DNA of 64,000 bases from Pseudoalteromonas xiamenensis (GTDB lineage: Bacteria; Pseudomonadota; Gammaproteobacteria; Enterobacterales; Alteromonadaceae): assembly GCF_042431545.1 (NCBI RefSeq), contig NZ_JBHLYX010000009.1. One strand, given 5' to 3'. The position numbers were made by a program, and so were the translations under genes. Under the pieces are notes generated by a model. It made no database searches and was not told the DNA's origin. It was given only the letters and a program-made list of their open reading frames with translations. Of this stretch, positions 45,421-53,193 are shown one piece after another. The number at the start of each line of letters is the position of its first letter. Position 1 is the stretch's first letter.

Positions 45421-46650
45421 ATGCGTTTATCAAATAATTTGATGTATCAAAACAACTTAACTTCTATTTTGGACAATCAGTCCGAGGTAAATAAAGCGAT
45501 GCAGCAGGTAAACACGCAAAAGCGCGTATTGTCTGCTTCGGATGATCCTTCCGCGACGGCAAGAGCTATTCTGTATGCTGATCGTATTCAAACTAATGAG
45601 CAGTACGATAAGAACTTAACCATGTTGAATAGTCGATTGGATACACAAGAAAGTGTTTTAAAAAACATAAAAACCTCGTTAGAACAAGCTTATACATTGG
45701 CTATTCGTGCGGGTAATGGAAGTGTTACCGACGTGGATAAAGATTCTATTGCTCAAGAAATTAAATCCATTCAAGAAGCGGTGTTGGATATGATGAATGC
45801 TAAATCTGAAGACGGGCGTTATATCTTTTCTGGTTACCAAGACAATACCCAAACCTATAGTCAAGACTCAAGCTCAGGCAAGTTTGTTTACAACGGTGAC
45901 CAAGGTCAACACAAAATTAAAGTTGCAGAGGGAGTGGAAATTCGCTCGAGTGACAATGGTTTTGACGTTTTTGAAAAGGCTCAAAGCCGTCTAAATGTTA
46001 CTAGTAATACCGCAACACCAGGAGCACCAGTGACTGGCGCAAAGGTGTACGTTACTGAACAAGGTGAGTTCGATAAGTTCCACCAAACTCATTACAACGC
46101 AGATCCAACGGCTGCTGCGACGGCCAATGATTTTACGGTTACCTTGGGTGCAGGTAATACTTATACCCTGACACAAAATGGTTCTCCCGTTCAATCCGGT
46201 ACTTACACTGATAATAAAATAAACGTAGGGGGTATGGAGATTTCGTTTTCTGGGGGACCTACAGGGACTGTCGATTTTTCTTTAGCCGCACCAAAAAAAG
46301 ACAATGTCTTAAACACGCTTGAAGACCTATATAAAGGACTAATGACGCCAGGGACATCGGAAAAAGATACGGAACAATTGATTGCCGATGCAATAGTTGG
46401 AATCGACAACGCCAAAAACCAAATATCCTATTCGCAAGCCTCTTTGGGCGGCCGAAAGAATACTGCGAAGCAAATCAGTTCTGCAAATGCGGATCTTGAT
46501 ATCAACAACAAAGCGGCAAAAGCTGACATTCTAGAATTAGACATGACAGAGGCTATAACTGCGTTGAAAAAACACGAAACAGCTTTGCAAGCCTCTCAAG
46601 CTACTTATGGTCGCCTATCCAATCTTTCTCTCTTTGACTACATTCGCTAA
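45421..46650 (+). CDS. flgL: Hook-filament junction protein FlgL (HAP3)
   Basis: FlgL joins FlgK to the flagellin filament. The 409 residues have the flagellin-like N-terminus MRLSNNLMYQNNLTSILDNQSEVNKAMQQVNTQKRVLSASDDPSATARAI and the C-terminal LDMTEAITALKKHETALQASQATYGRLSNLSLFDYIR. It lies 2 bp downstream of flgK. Confidence 0.97.
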   Translation: MRLSNNLMYQNNLTSILDNQSEVNKAMQQVNTQKRVLSASDDPSATARAILYADRIQTNEQYDKNLTMLNSRLDTQESVLKNIKTSLEQAYTLAIRAGNGSVTDVDKDSIAQEIKSIQEAVLDMMNAKSEDGRYIFSGYQDNTQTYSQDSSSGKFVYNGDQGQHKIKVAEGVEIRSSDNGFDVFEKAQSRLNVTSNTATPGAPVTGAKVYVTEQGEFDKFHQTHYNADPTAAATANDFTVTLGAGNTYTLTQNGSPVQSGTYTDNKINVGGMEISFSGGPTGTVDFSLAAPKKDNVLNTLEDLYKGLMTPGTSEKDTEQLIADAIVGIDNAKNQISYSQASLGGRKNTAKQISSANADLDINNKAAKADILELDMTEAITALKKHETALQASQATYGRLSNLSLFDYIR

Positions 46651-46975
46651 TCTTTTGGGCGTTTAAATTCAAAATTAATTTTAAGCGTCCAAACTCACAC
46701 AAATCGAATTTAACTTTCTGAATTTTAATTGATAAATCATTCGTCAAATTATTGACTAGAAAAAAGTGAATCTATGTGTTGATTTGGAAAGCTGAACTAA
46801 ACATCTATTAAAATCAAATAAAAACAAACAATTAAAAAAAAATAAAAAAAATGCTAAAGGAATTTTCTGCTATTCCGATAACTAAGGTAAGCGGGCTGAT
46901 GGTAAAAAGTAAGAGTCAAAAGCCCAAACCAAAAAGTTTGAGAGTAAACACAACGTTTACTGTGGGAGAAAAATC
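46651..46975. promoter_or_regulatory. flgL-flagellin spacer with sigma-28 promoter
   Basis: Right after flgL an imperfect inverted repeat (arms about 46655-46669 and 46677-46692) may end transcription, though it lacks a T-tract. A very A-rich stretch (46800-46852) precedes the sigma-28 promoter and could act as an UP element. No gene is seen. Confidence 0.6.
46855..46881 (+). promoter_or_regulatory. Sigma-28 promoter of the first flagellin gene
   Basis: TAAAGGAA (46855-46862), 11 bp, TCCGATAA (46874-46881) fits the FliA consensus with exact spacing. The leader is about 85 nt. Confidence 0.9.
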
Positions 46976-47938
46976 ATGGCACTTTATGTAAATACTAACG
47001 TAAGTTCATTGAACGCACAAAGACAGTTACAAAATTCTGGTAATTCACTTGACGTTTCATTCAAACGTTTATCATCAGGTTTCCGTATCAACAGCGCGGC
47101 AGACGATGCAGCAGGTCTACAAATTGCTGACCGTCTATCATCACAAATCAATGGTTTAGAGCAAGGTAACCGTAACGCTAACGACGGTATCTCACTTGCA
47201 CAAACTGCTGAAGGTGCGATGGACGAAGTAACATCAATGTTCCAACGTATGCGTACACTTGCTCAACAAGCATCAAACGGTTCAAATACCGATGAAGACC
47301 GCTTAGCGATTCAAGAAGAGATGCGTTCACTCTCTTCTGAAGTGAACCGTATCGCTCAGGATACCACGTTTGGCGGTAGAAACCTACTAGATGGTACTTA
47401 CGACGCGAATTTCCAAGTAGGTGCAGATGCAGTACAAACTATCGGCTTCAGTATGAAAAACGTTGGTGGAACTGCTAACGATATGTCTGCAGACGGCGGT
47501 TTCACTTTATCAGGTATTGCAGGCATCGCTTCAGCGGTAACAGGCAAGTCGCTTGCGACCAATGCCGCTGGGATCTCGGCAATTTCAGGAACAGCAGCGT
47601 CAAGCTACAATTTCTCAACAACGTTCCAAGCAGGAGCTATCAGTGTATCGTCTCAAGGTAATGCTCAAGCAGTACTTGCAGGTATGGATGCGTTGATTGC
47701 GGTAGTTGACAAGAAGCGTGCAGAACTTGGTGCGGTACAAAATCGCTTCCAATCAACAATTCGTAACCAATCGAATGTTGCAGAGAACTTGTCAGCTGCG
47801 AAATCACGAATCAAAGATACAGACTTTGCTCAAGAAACAGCGAATTTAACAAAGATGCAAATCCTACAACAAGCTAGCCAAACGATTTTGAGCCAAGCTA
47901 ACCAACGTCCACAGGCTGCATTAAGTCTACTAGGATAA
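46976..47938 (+). CDS. fliC: Flagellin, first of three
   Basis: This filament subunit of 320 residues has conserved D0/D1 ends (ALYVNTNVSSLNAQRQL; FKRLSSGFRINSAADDAAGLQIADRL; C-terminal QETANLTKMQILQQASQTILSQANQRPQAALSLLG). A short Ser/Ala/Thr-rich middle (about 165-225) is the likely exposed region and candidate O-glycosylation area. It is expressed from a sigma-28 promoter, therefore late. A 12-bp-stem hairpin follows at 47957-47993. Confidence 0.97.
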   Translation: MALYVNTNVSSLNAQRQLQNSGNSLDVSFKRLSSGFRINSAADDAAGLQIADRLSSQINGLEQGNRNANDGISLAQTAEGAMDEVTSMFQRMRTLAQQASNGSNTDEDRLAIQEEMRSLSSEVNRIAQDTTFGGRNLLDGTYDANFQVGADAVQTIGFSMKNVGGTANDMSADGGFTLSGIAGIASAVTGKSLATNAAGISAISGTAASSYNFSTTFQAGAISVSSQGNAQAVLAGMDALIAVVDKKRAELGAVQNRFQSTIRNQSNVAENLSAAKSRIKDTDFAQETANLTKMQILQQASQTILSQANQRPQAALSLLG

Positions 47939-48117
47939 AAAGGAAGGAAGTAGGTAAGTGTCCGTGCTGGATGGGGTATTTAGCACGGACACTGAATTGG
48001 ATGATAAAGCGGAGGAGCTTAAAATCCAAAAGTGTTCATCAATTCAATGAACGAGTTAATTAAAGCATATACTATGCCAACTTAACGAAAAATTTTGACA
48101 CTCACTCTCAAACATCT

Positions 48118-48142
48118 AAAGGGGCATGCCAGTGCCCCTTTT
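48118..48142 (+). terminator. Intrinsic terminator between flagellins 1 and 2
   Basis: AAAGGGGCA-TGCCAG-TGCCCCTTTT forms a strong stem ending in T residues, 180 bp after flagellin 1. Confidence 0.88.
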
Positions 48143-48270
48143 CCCTTTTGAATAGCCATCATCAGAAGTTCATCATATTTTAGATGTATTCGCTCGTTCA
48201 TCAGCTATGCACACGACAAAGTCGGTATAGAAGTTGGCGATGTAGAATATATTTTCAGCAACCCAATATA

Positions 48271-48292
48271 GTTTGGCCTAGAAATTGCTTTT
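48271..48292 (+). promoter_or_regulatory. Sigma-54 promoter of the second flagellin gene
   Basis: GTTTGGCCTAGAAATTGCTTTT has GG (48275-48276), 10 bp and GC (48287-48288). The leader would be about 137 nt and contains an inverted repeat, much longer than for other units here. Confidence 0.88.
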
Positions 48293-48436
48293 ACTTATTT
48301 GACGACAAGTTTTCGGCGCGAAGTGGCAGCCTGAGGCAATAAATTGCCAATGAGATTGCCTCCCGAAATTGCCGCTTTGTTAGACAGATTAATGGTGGTT
48401 ACCCACCCAGACTTGTAAGAAATAAGAGAGTGAATT

Positions 48437-49402
48437 ATGGCTTTATTTGTAAATACTAACGTCAGTGCAATTAATGCACAGCGTCAATTAACCAACTCTG
48501 GTAATGAACTAGATACTTCTTTTAAACGTCTATCATCTGGTCTGCGGATCAATAGTGCGGCAGATGATGCGGCTGGCTTACAGATCTCTGACCGTCTGAA
48601 TTCTCAGATCATGGGTTTAGAGCAAGGTAATAGAAACGCCAACGATGGTATTTCACTTGCACAAACAGCAGAAGGTGCAATGGAGGAAATTACTTCAATG
48701 TTCCAGCGTATTCGTACGTTGGCACAGCAAGCTTCTAACGGCTCAAATACGGATGAAGATCGTCTAGCCGTTCAGGAAGAAATTAGGCAACTTGCGGCTG
48801 AAGTCAATCGCGTTGCAGCTGACACGACATTTGGTGGTCAAAACTTACTTGATGGGTCTTATGAGGCTAACTTTCAAGTGGGCGCTGATGCGGTACAAAC
48901 TATCGGCTTTAGTATGAAAAATGTTGGTGGAACTGCTAACGATATGTCTGCAGACGGTGGCTTCACTTTATCCGGTATAGCAGGTGTAGCATCGTCAGTA
49001 TCAGGAAACTCCCTAGCAACAAATGCAGCCGGCATCTCTGCTATTTCTGGCACTGCAGCAACTAGTTACAATTTTTCAACGACGTTCCAAGCTGGTTCTC
49101 TCAGTGTATCATCACAAGGTAATGCACAAGCGGTACTTGCTGGAATGGACGCATTGATTGCGGTAGTTGATAAGAAGCGTGCAGAACTTGGTGCGGTACA
49201 AAATCGTTTCCAATCTACAATTCGTAACCAAGCGAACGTTGCTGAAAATTTAAACTCGGCAAAATCTCGAATTAAAGATGCCGATTTTGCATTAGAAACA
49301 GCGAAACTAACCAAAAACCAAATTTTACAACAAGCTAGCCAAACCATATTAGGTCAAGCAAATCAAAGACCTCAAGCGGCGTTAAGCTTGTTACAGGGTT
49401 AA
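48437..49402 (+). CDS. fliC: Flagellin, second of three (sigma-54 dependent)
   Basis: This flagellin of 321 residues differs from the other two at both ends: ALFVNTNVSAINAQRQLTNSGNELD, and a C-terminus with DADFALETAKLTKNQILQQASQTILGQANQRPQAALSLLQG. Its middle is nearly identical to them. It alone has a sigma-54 promoter. By analogy with Vibrio FlaA, which is sigma-54 dependent while its paralogues use sigma-28, it may be the early, structurally essential subunit (inference). Confidence 0.96.
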   Translation: MALFVNTNVSAINAQRQLTNSGNELDTSFKRLSSGLRINSAADDAAGLQISDRLNSQIMGLEQGNRNANDGISLAQTAEGAMEEITSMFQRIRTLAQQASNGSNTDEDRLAVQEEIRQLAAEVNRVAADTTFGGQNLLDGSYEANFQVGADAVQTIGFSMKNVGGTANDMSADGGFTLSGIAGVASSVSGNSLATNAAGISAISGTAATSYNFSTTFQAGSLSVSSQGNAQAVLAGMDALIAVVDKKRAELGAVQNRFQSTIRNQANVAENLNSAKSRIKDADFALETAKLTKNQILQQASQTILGQANQRPQAALSLLQG

Positions 49403-49428
49403 TTTTAAAAAAAAATTACAAATAAAGC

Positions 49429-49455
49429 TAAAGCTTCTGCTTTATCCGTCGATAC
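49429..49455 (+). promoter_or_regulatory. Sigma-28 promoter of the third flagellin gene
   Basis: TAAAGCTT (49429-49436), 11 bp, GTCGATAC (49448-49455). The spacing is exact; the -10 has two changes from GCCGATAA. Confidence 0.78.
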
Positions 49456-49555
49456 AAGATTTAGAGAACTATCACTCTAGGACTCTAATTCGGGTGATTA
49501 GCTGGGTAGGGGTATCCCGTTAATCGCCTTAGACTATGATAAAGCGGAGGCTATT

Positions 49556-50518
49556 ATGGCTTTATATGTAAACACCAATGTGAGTTCTTTGAACGCACAA
49601 CGGCAATTAAACAATTCAGCAAGTTCGTTAGATACATCTTTCAAACGTCTATCATCTGGTTTTCGTATTAATAGTGCGAGCGACGATTCTGCAGGTATGC
49701 AGATCTCAAACCGTTTGACTGGTCAAATTAATGGTCTAAACCAAGGTATTCGTAACGCGAATGATGGTATTTCGTTGTCGCAAACGGCTGAGGGTGCACT
49801 AGATGAAACAACTCAAATGTTTCAACGTATTCGTACGCTTGCACAACAGGCTTCAAACGGTTCAAATACCGACGAAGATCGTTTGGCAATTCAAGAAGAG
49901 ATTCGTTCACTTTCATCAGAAGTAAATCGTGTTGCAGCGGATACTACGTTTGGAGGCCAGAATCTACTAAATGGTACTTACGACGCAAAATTCCAAGTAG
50001 GTGCTGATGCGGTACAAACTATCAGTTTCAGCATGAAGAACGTTGGTGGTACTGCAAATGACATGTCTGCAGATAGCGGTTTCACACTTTCTGGTATTGC
50101 GGGCATTGCGTCTGCAGTGACAGGCAAATCACTTGCGACGAATGCAGCTGGCATTTCAGCAATTTCGGGTACAGCAGCATCAAGTTACAATTTCTCAACT
50201 ACTTTCCAGGCAGGCTCTATCAGTGTGTCATCTCAAGGTAATGCTCAAGCTGTACTTGCCGGTATGGATGCATTGATCGCGGTAGTAGATAAGAAACGAG
50301 CGGAACTAGGTGCGGTCCAAAACCGTTTCCAATCAACCATTCGTAATCAGTCAAACGTTGCGGAAAACCTGTCAGCAGCGCAATCACGTATTCGCGATAC
50401 AGATTTCGCGCAAGAAACAGCAAACTTGACGAAAATGCAAATCCTACAACAAGCAAGTAGTTCAATCTTGAGTCAAGCGAACCAACGTCCTCAAGTTGCA
50501 TTATCCCTGTTAGGATAA
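49556..50518 (+). CDS. fliC: Flagellin, third of three
   Basis: This 320-residue flagellin is closest to the first copy. It shares the central stretch and the same C-terminus (QETANLTKMQILQQASSSILSQANQRP) but has ASDDSAGMQISNRLTGQINGLNQGIRN in the N-terminal helix region. It is controlled by a sigma-28 promoter. The ribosome site GCGGAGG is within a 15-bp sequence duplicated at 48001. A hairpin without T-tract follows at 50531-50562. Confidence 0.97.
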   Translation: MALYVNTNVSSLNAQRQLNNSASSLDTSFKRLSSGFRINSASDDSAGMQISNRLTGQINGLNQGIRNANDGISLSQTAEGALDETTQMFQRIRTLAQQASNGSNTDEDRLAIQEEIRSLSSEVNRVAADTTFGGQNLLNGTYDAKFQVGADAVQTISFSMKNVGGTANDMSADSGFTLSGIAGIASAVTGKSLATNAAGISAISGTAASSYNFSTTFQAGSISVSSQGNAQAVLAGMDALIAVVDKKRAELGAVQNRFQSTIRNQSNVAENLSAAQSRIRDTDFAQETANLTKMQILQQASSSILSQANQRPQVALSLLG

Positions 50519-50602
50519 TTGATATAGCAGCCAAATTCAGGTCCAATTTGCCTGGATTTGGCCTATACTCTAGTATGGTGTCTTTCATTCAGGAGGCGTT
50601 TT

Positions 50603-51010
50603 ATGAAAGAAGTCGCAGTCGCACCTTCTCATAGCCCTGTGGAATTGCAACTAGGTCACAGAGAAGAAAAGGTAAGTGTTACACTTCGCCAAGTAGAAGA
50701 AGCAAATCAACCGTCTGATTCGAGTTTAAAAAAGGAAGAAAATAAAACAAAGCAAACAGATGACGTGCTTATTGCTGAGGTGAAAAATAATCTCAAAAAA
50801 TTGAATCAATATATACCATTAACGTCAACGAATCTTTCATTCGAATTTGACGAAAGTGGCGAGCCTCCGTTTATTCGGGTGGTAGATAAAGAAAATGAAG
50901 AAGTGATTAGGGAAATTCCGTCTAAGGAATTTAGGGAAGTCGCTAAGGCTTTAGATGAGTTGGCCGATAAATTATCAGGTAAGGGCCTTTTGTTCGACAG
51001 ATCAGCCTAA
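50603..51010 (+). CDS. flaG: FlaG-family flagellar protein
   Basis: FlaG proteins affect filament length in polar flagellates; the mechanism is unclear. The 135 residues begin at the ATG at 50603 with AGGAGG upstream; the frame could extend to 50558 but without support. The N-terminal half is polar and Lys/Glu-rich. The C-terminal FlaG domain (about 60-130) has LKKLNQYIPLTSTNLSFEFDESGEPPFIRVVDKENEEVIREIPSKEF. It is followed 17 bp later by fliD. Confidence 0.95.
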   Translation: MKEVAVAPSHSPVELQLGHREEKVSVTLRQVEEANQPSDSSLKKEENKTKQTDDVLIAEVKNNLKKLNQYIPLTSTNLSFEFDESGEPPFIRVVDKENEEVIREIPSKEFREVAKALDELADKLSGKGLLFDRSA

Positions 51011-51027
51011 CGTGAGAGGAGCTTTTT

Positions 51028-52452
51028 ATGCCATTAATTACATCAGCAGGTATCGGATCAGGACTTGATCTAGAAAGTATTATTTCTGCATCAGTTTCTG
51101 CCGAACGGACACCGAAACTGCAAAGTTTATTGCGAAAAGAGGAGTCTCTTAAAGTTGAACTCTCTGCAATCGGTGAAGTTAAGTCGGCAATTTCAAAGCT
51201 CAAAGACACAATGGCTAAGCTTGCGGATATGGATAATTTCGGCAAGCGAACTGCAAACATTAAGCAACCAACCTCGGGCGACATTATTTCAGTTACACCT
51301 ACATCTGATATTTCAGTCGGTACTTTTAATATTGCGGTAAAGCAAATGGCACAAGGAAGCCGAGCAGTATCGACAGGTAGTGCTTTTGCCGATTCTAGCG
51401 CTGTTGTGTCAGCATCTGGTGGAACACTCTCCTTTGCTGCGGGTGCGAGTAAAACATTTGATTTAACTGTCACTGCAGGCATGACTTTAGCTGAACTTAG
51501 GGATGCGATTAACTCATCAGACACAAACTTTGGTGTTACAGCAAACATAGTTAATACTGGAAGTGCTGAAGGTTCTAAGCTAGTGCTTACTTCTAATGTT
51601 ACGGGTGATGGTAACGATCTAGTCATCACGAGTGATACGTCTGAGCTTGATGCGATTGAAACATATAACGAAACGACAAATCCCACAGGCGGGATGGTTA
51701 TTGACCAAACAAAAGATAAAGCACAGGACGCGATAATCACAGTTGATGGACTTCAAGTCAACAGCAGCACCAATACTTTTAAAGATGCTGTTCAAGACAT
51801 GACAATTACAGCAAAGCAGAAAAGTGTCGAAACAGCGGGCGAGTTTGAAACTGCAAAGTTAAATGTTGAGTATGACAGAGAATCAATAAACACTTTGATT
51901 GATGAGTTCATTGCTAACTACAACAATTTAGTGGGCAATATCGGATTTCAAACACGTATTGGTAAGCCATTAAACGGTGATGCATCAATGCGAAGTTTGA
52001 GTGATCAGCTTGTGAGTACGCTTGCTTCTTCATTAACAGATGCTGGGCCTTTTGAGTCAATCTTCGATATCGGCCTCGGCGTTAAAAAAGATGGTTACCT
52101 AGAAAAATCAAGCATAGTACGTAGCCTTAATGACGCAATGGACAATAATTTTGATGATATTGGCACTGCTTTTGCAGGGCCAGATGGTATTGCGAAGAAA
52201 ATGGAAGATTTATTGGCAAACTACGTCGACTCTAATGGCTTGATCAAAAAGCGTGAAGCCGATTTGAGTGAGCAAATTACAGACGTAGGGGATGACAAGA
52301 TTAGCCTTGACCAACGTATGAAAGATCTTGAAGCGAGCTTAAGAAAAAAATATGCGGGTCTAGATGTGTTACTAGCGCAAATGCAACAAACGCAAGCCTA
52401 TCTAGGTGCACAGTTAGCGAATCTTCCTGGATTTACTAAATCGAAATCATAA
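51028..52452 (+). CDS. fliD: Flagellar filament capping protein FliD (HAP2)
   Basis: FliD caps the filament tip and inserts flagellin subunits. The 474 residues have the FliD N-terminal domain (SAGIGSGLDLESIISASVSAERTPKLQSLLRKEESLKVELSAIGEVKSAI) and C-terminal domain (IDEFIANYNNLVGNIGF; LDQRMKDLEASLRKKYAGLDVLLAQMQQTQAYLGAQLANL). Length and order flaG-fliD-fliS are typical. Confidence 0.97.
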   Translation: MPLITSAGIGSGLDLESIISASVSAERTPKLQSLLRKEESLKVELSAIGEVKSAISKLKDTMAKLADMDNFGKRTANIKQPTSGDIISVTPTSDISVGTFNIAVKQMAQGSRAVSTGSAFADSSAVVSASGGTLSFAAGASKTFDLTVTAGMTLAELRDAINSSDTNFGVTANIVNTGSAEGSKLVLTSNVTGDGNDLVITSDTSELDAIETYNETTNPTGGMVIDQTKDKAQDAIITVDGLQVNSSTNTFKDAVQDMTITAKQKSVETAGEFETAKLNVEYDRESINTLIDEFIANYNNLVGNIGFQTRIGKPLNGDASMRSLSDQLVSTLASSLTDAGPFESIFDIGLGVKKDGYLEKSSIVRSLNDAMDNNFDDIGTAFAGPDGIAKKMEDLLANYVDSNGLIKKREADLSEQITDVGDDKISLDQRMKDLEASLRKKYAGLDVLLAQMQQTQAYLGAQLANLPGFTKSKS

Positions 52453-52463
52453 AGAGGCCTTCT

Positions 52464-52892
52464 ATGTATAATGCTAGAGTAAAGAATTATCAGAAAGAAG
52501 CACTGAAAACGCGAATCGCAGGTGCTGATCGCTACGAAATTATTCAAATGTTAATGGCTGGAGCTGTCGAACGCCTTGTATACGCGAAAGTATCAATTGA
52601 GAAAAAGCAACTTGAAGCAAAAGCGGAACACATTTCAAGAGCATCGGCAATTATAGAAGCTCTAAGAGGTTGTTTGGACTTTGAAGTAGGTGGTGAAGTT
52701 ACAGAAAACTTGTACGCCCTGTATTCTTATATGTTAGACCGTTTGGTTGATGCGACAATTAAAAACGATACTTCTTATATTGACGAAGTTTTGGGACTTT
52801 TGAAAGAAATTAAGTCGGCTTGGGATGCAATTCCTTATGAAGTTCGTAAAGAAACATTGAGTCAGACTAATGCGGAAGCTCATGCAGGCTGA
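52464..52892 (+). CDS. fliS: Flagellin export chaperone FliS
   Basis: FliS binds the C-terminal helix of flagellin and prevents premature polymerisation. The 142 residues show the helical family core YEIIQMLMAGAVERLVYAKVSIE, KAEHISRASAIIEALRGCLDFEVGGEVTENLYALYSYMLDRLVDA. It lies 11 bp after fliD and overlaps the next frame. Confidence 0.97.
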   Translation: MYNARVKNYQKEALKTRIAGADRYEIIQMLMAGAVERLVYAKVSIEKKQLEAKAEHISRASAIIEALRGCLDFEVGGEVTENLYALYSYMLDRLVDATIKNDTSYIDEVLGLLKEIKSAWDAIPYEVRKETLSQTNAEAHAG

Positions 52893-53181
52893 GTTTGAAA
52901 GAATTAACCAGCAGCTTGTATCGTTAGAAGAAGCCGTTCGTAATCAGGATGTTGATACTAGTATCACAGTACTATCTGAGCTTGATCTAGAAATAAGATC
53001 TTGTTTGCCGAAGCTTCCAGTTGAATTGTCCCATGACTCAGTCCAACTTCTGGAATCTTTTTTTTCTAAGCTTCAATTTCTTATTGAGCGGGTTGCTGAA
53101 CATAAAGAAAAAGTTGGTGCTGAATTGCGCCAGCAAGTTGGCAACAGAAAGAAGATTCGTGCCTATAAGAGTATGCCTTAA
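52870..53181 (+). CDS. Small helical protein, probable FliT-like chaperone
   Basis: The 103-residue acidic helical protein (about 99 residues if started at the internal ATG at 52882) overlaps the end of fliS. Its position right after fliD-fliS matches the FliT chaperone of enteric bacteria and the small FliT-like proteins of polar flagellates, which bind FliD. The sequence (LVSLEEAVRNQDVDTSITVLSELDLEIRSCLPKLP) has the expected helix pattern, but identity to FliT cannot be judged by eye. It starts within fliS, so translational coupling is likely. Confidence 0.6.
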   Translation: MRKLMQAEFERINQQLVSLEEAVRNQDVDTSITVLSELDLEIRSCLPKLPVELSHDSVQLLESFFSKLQFLIERVAEHKEKVGAELRQQVGNRKKIRAYKSMP

Positions 53182-53193
53182 TATCAATTATCT

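Larger units (their letters stand above)
47939..48436. promoter_or_regulatory. Spacer between flagellins 1 and 2: hairpins, flagellin-leader relic, sigma-54 promoter
   Basis: No gene is seen. From left to right there is a hairpin without T-tract (arms 47957-47968 and 47982-47993). Then comes ATGATAAAGCGGAGG (48001-48015), identical to the ribosome-site region of flagellin 3 at 49536-49550. A GC-rich intrinsic terminator (48118-48142) and a sigma-54 promoter (48271-48292) follow. The last part is a 5' leader with a GAGGCAAT/ATTGCCTC inverted repeat (48333-48362). Confidence 0.7.

Noticed and set aside
50943..51740. Antisense open frame of 265 codons opposite fliD
   Set aside because: It lies wholly within a strongly supported FliD gene and has no ribosome site. 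Its composition is that of a mirrored coding frame.
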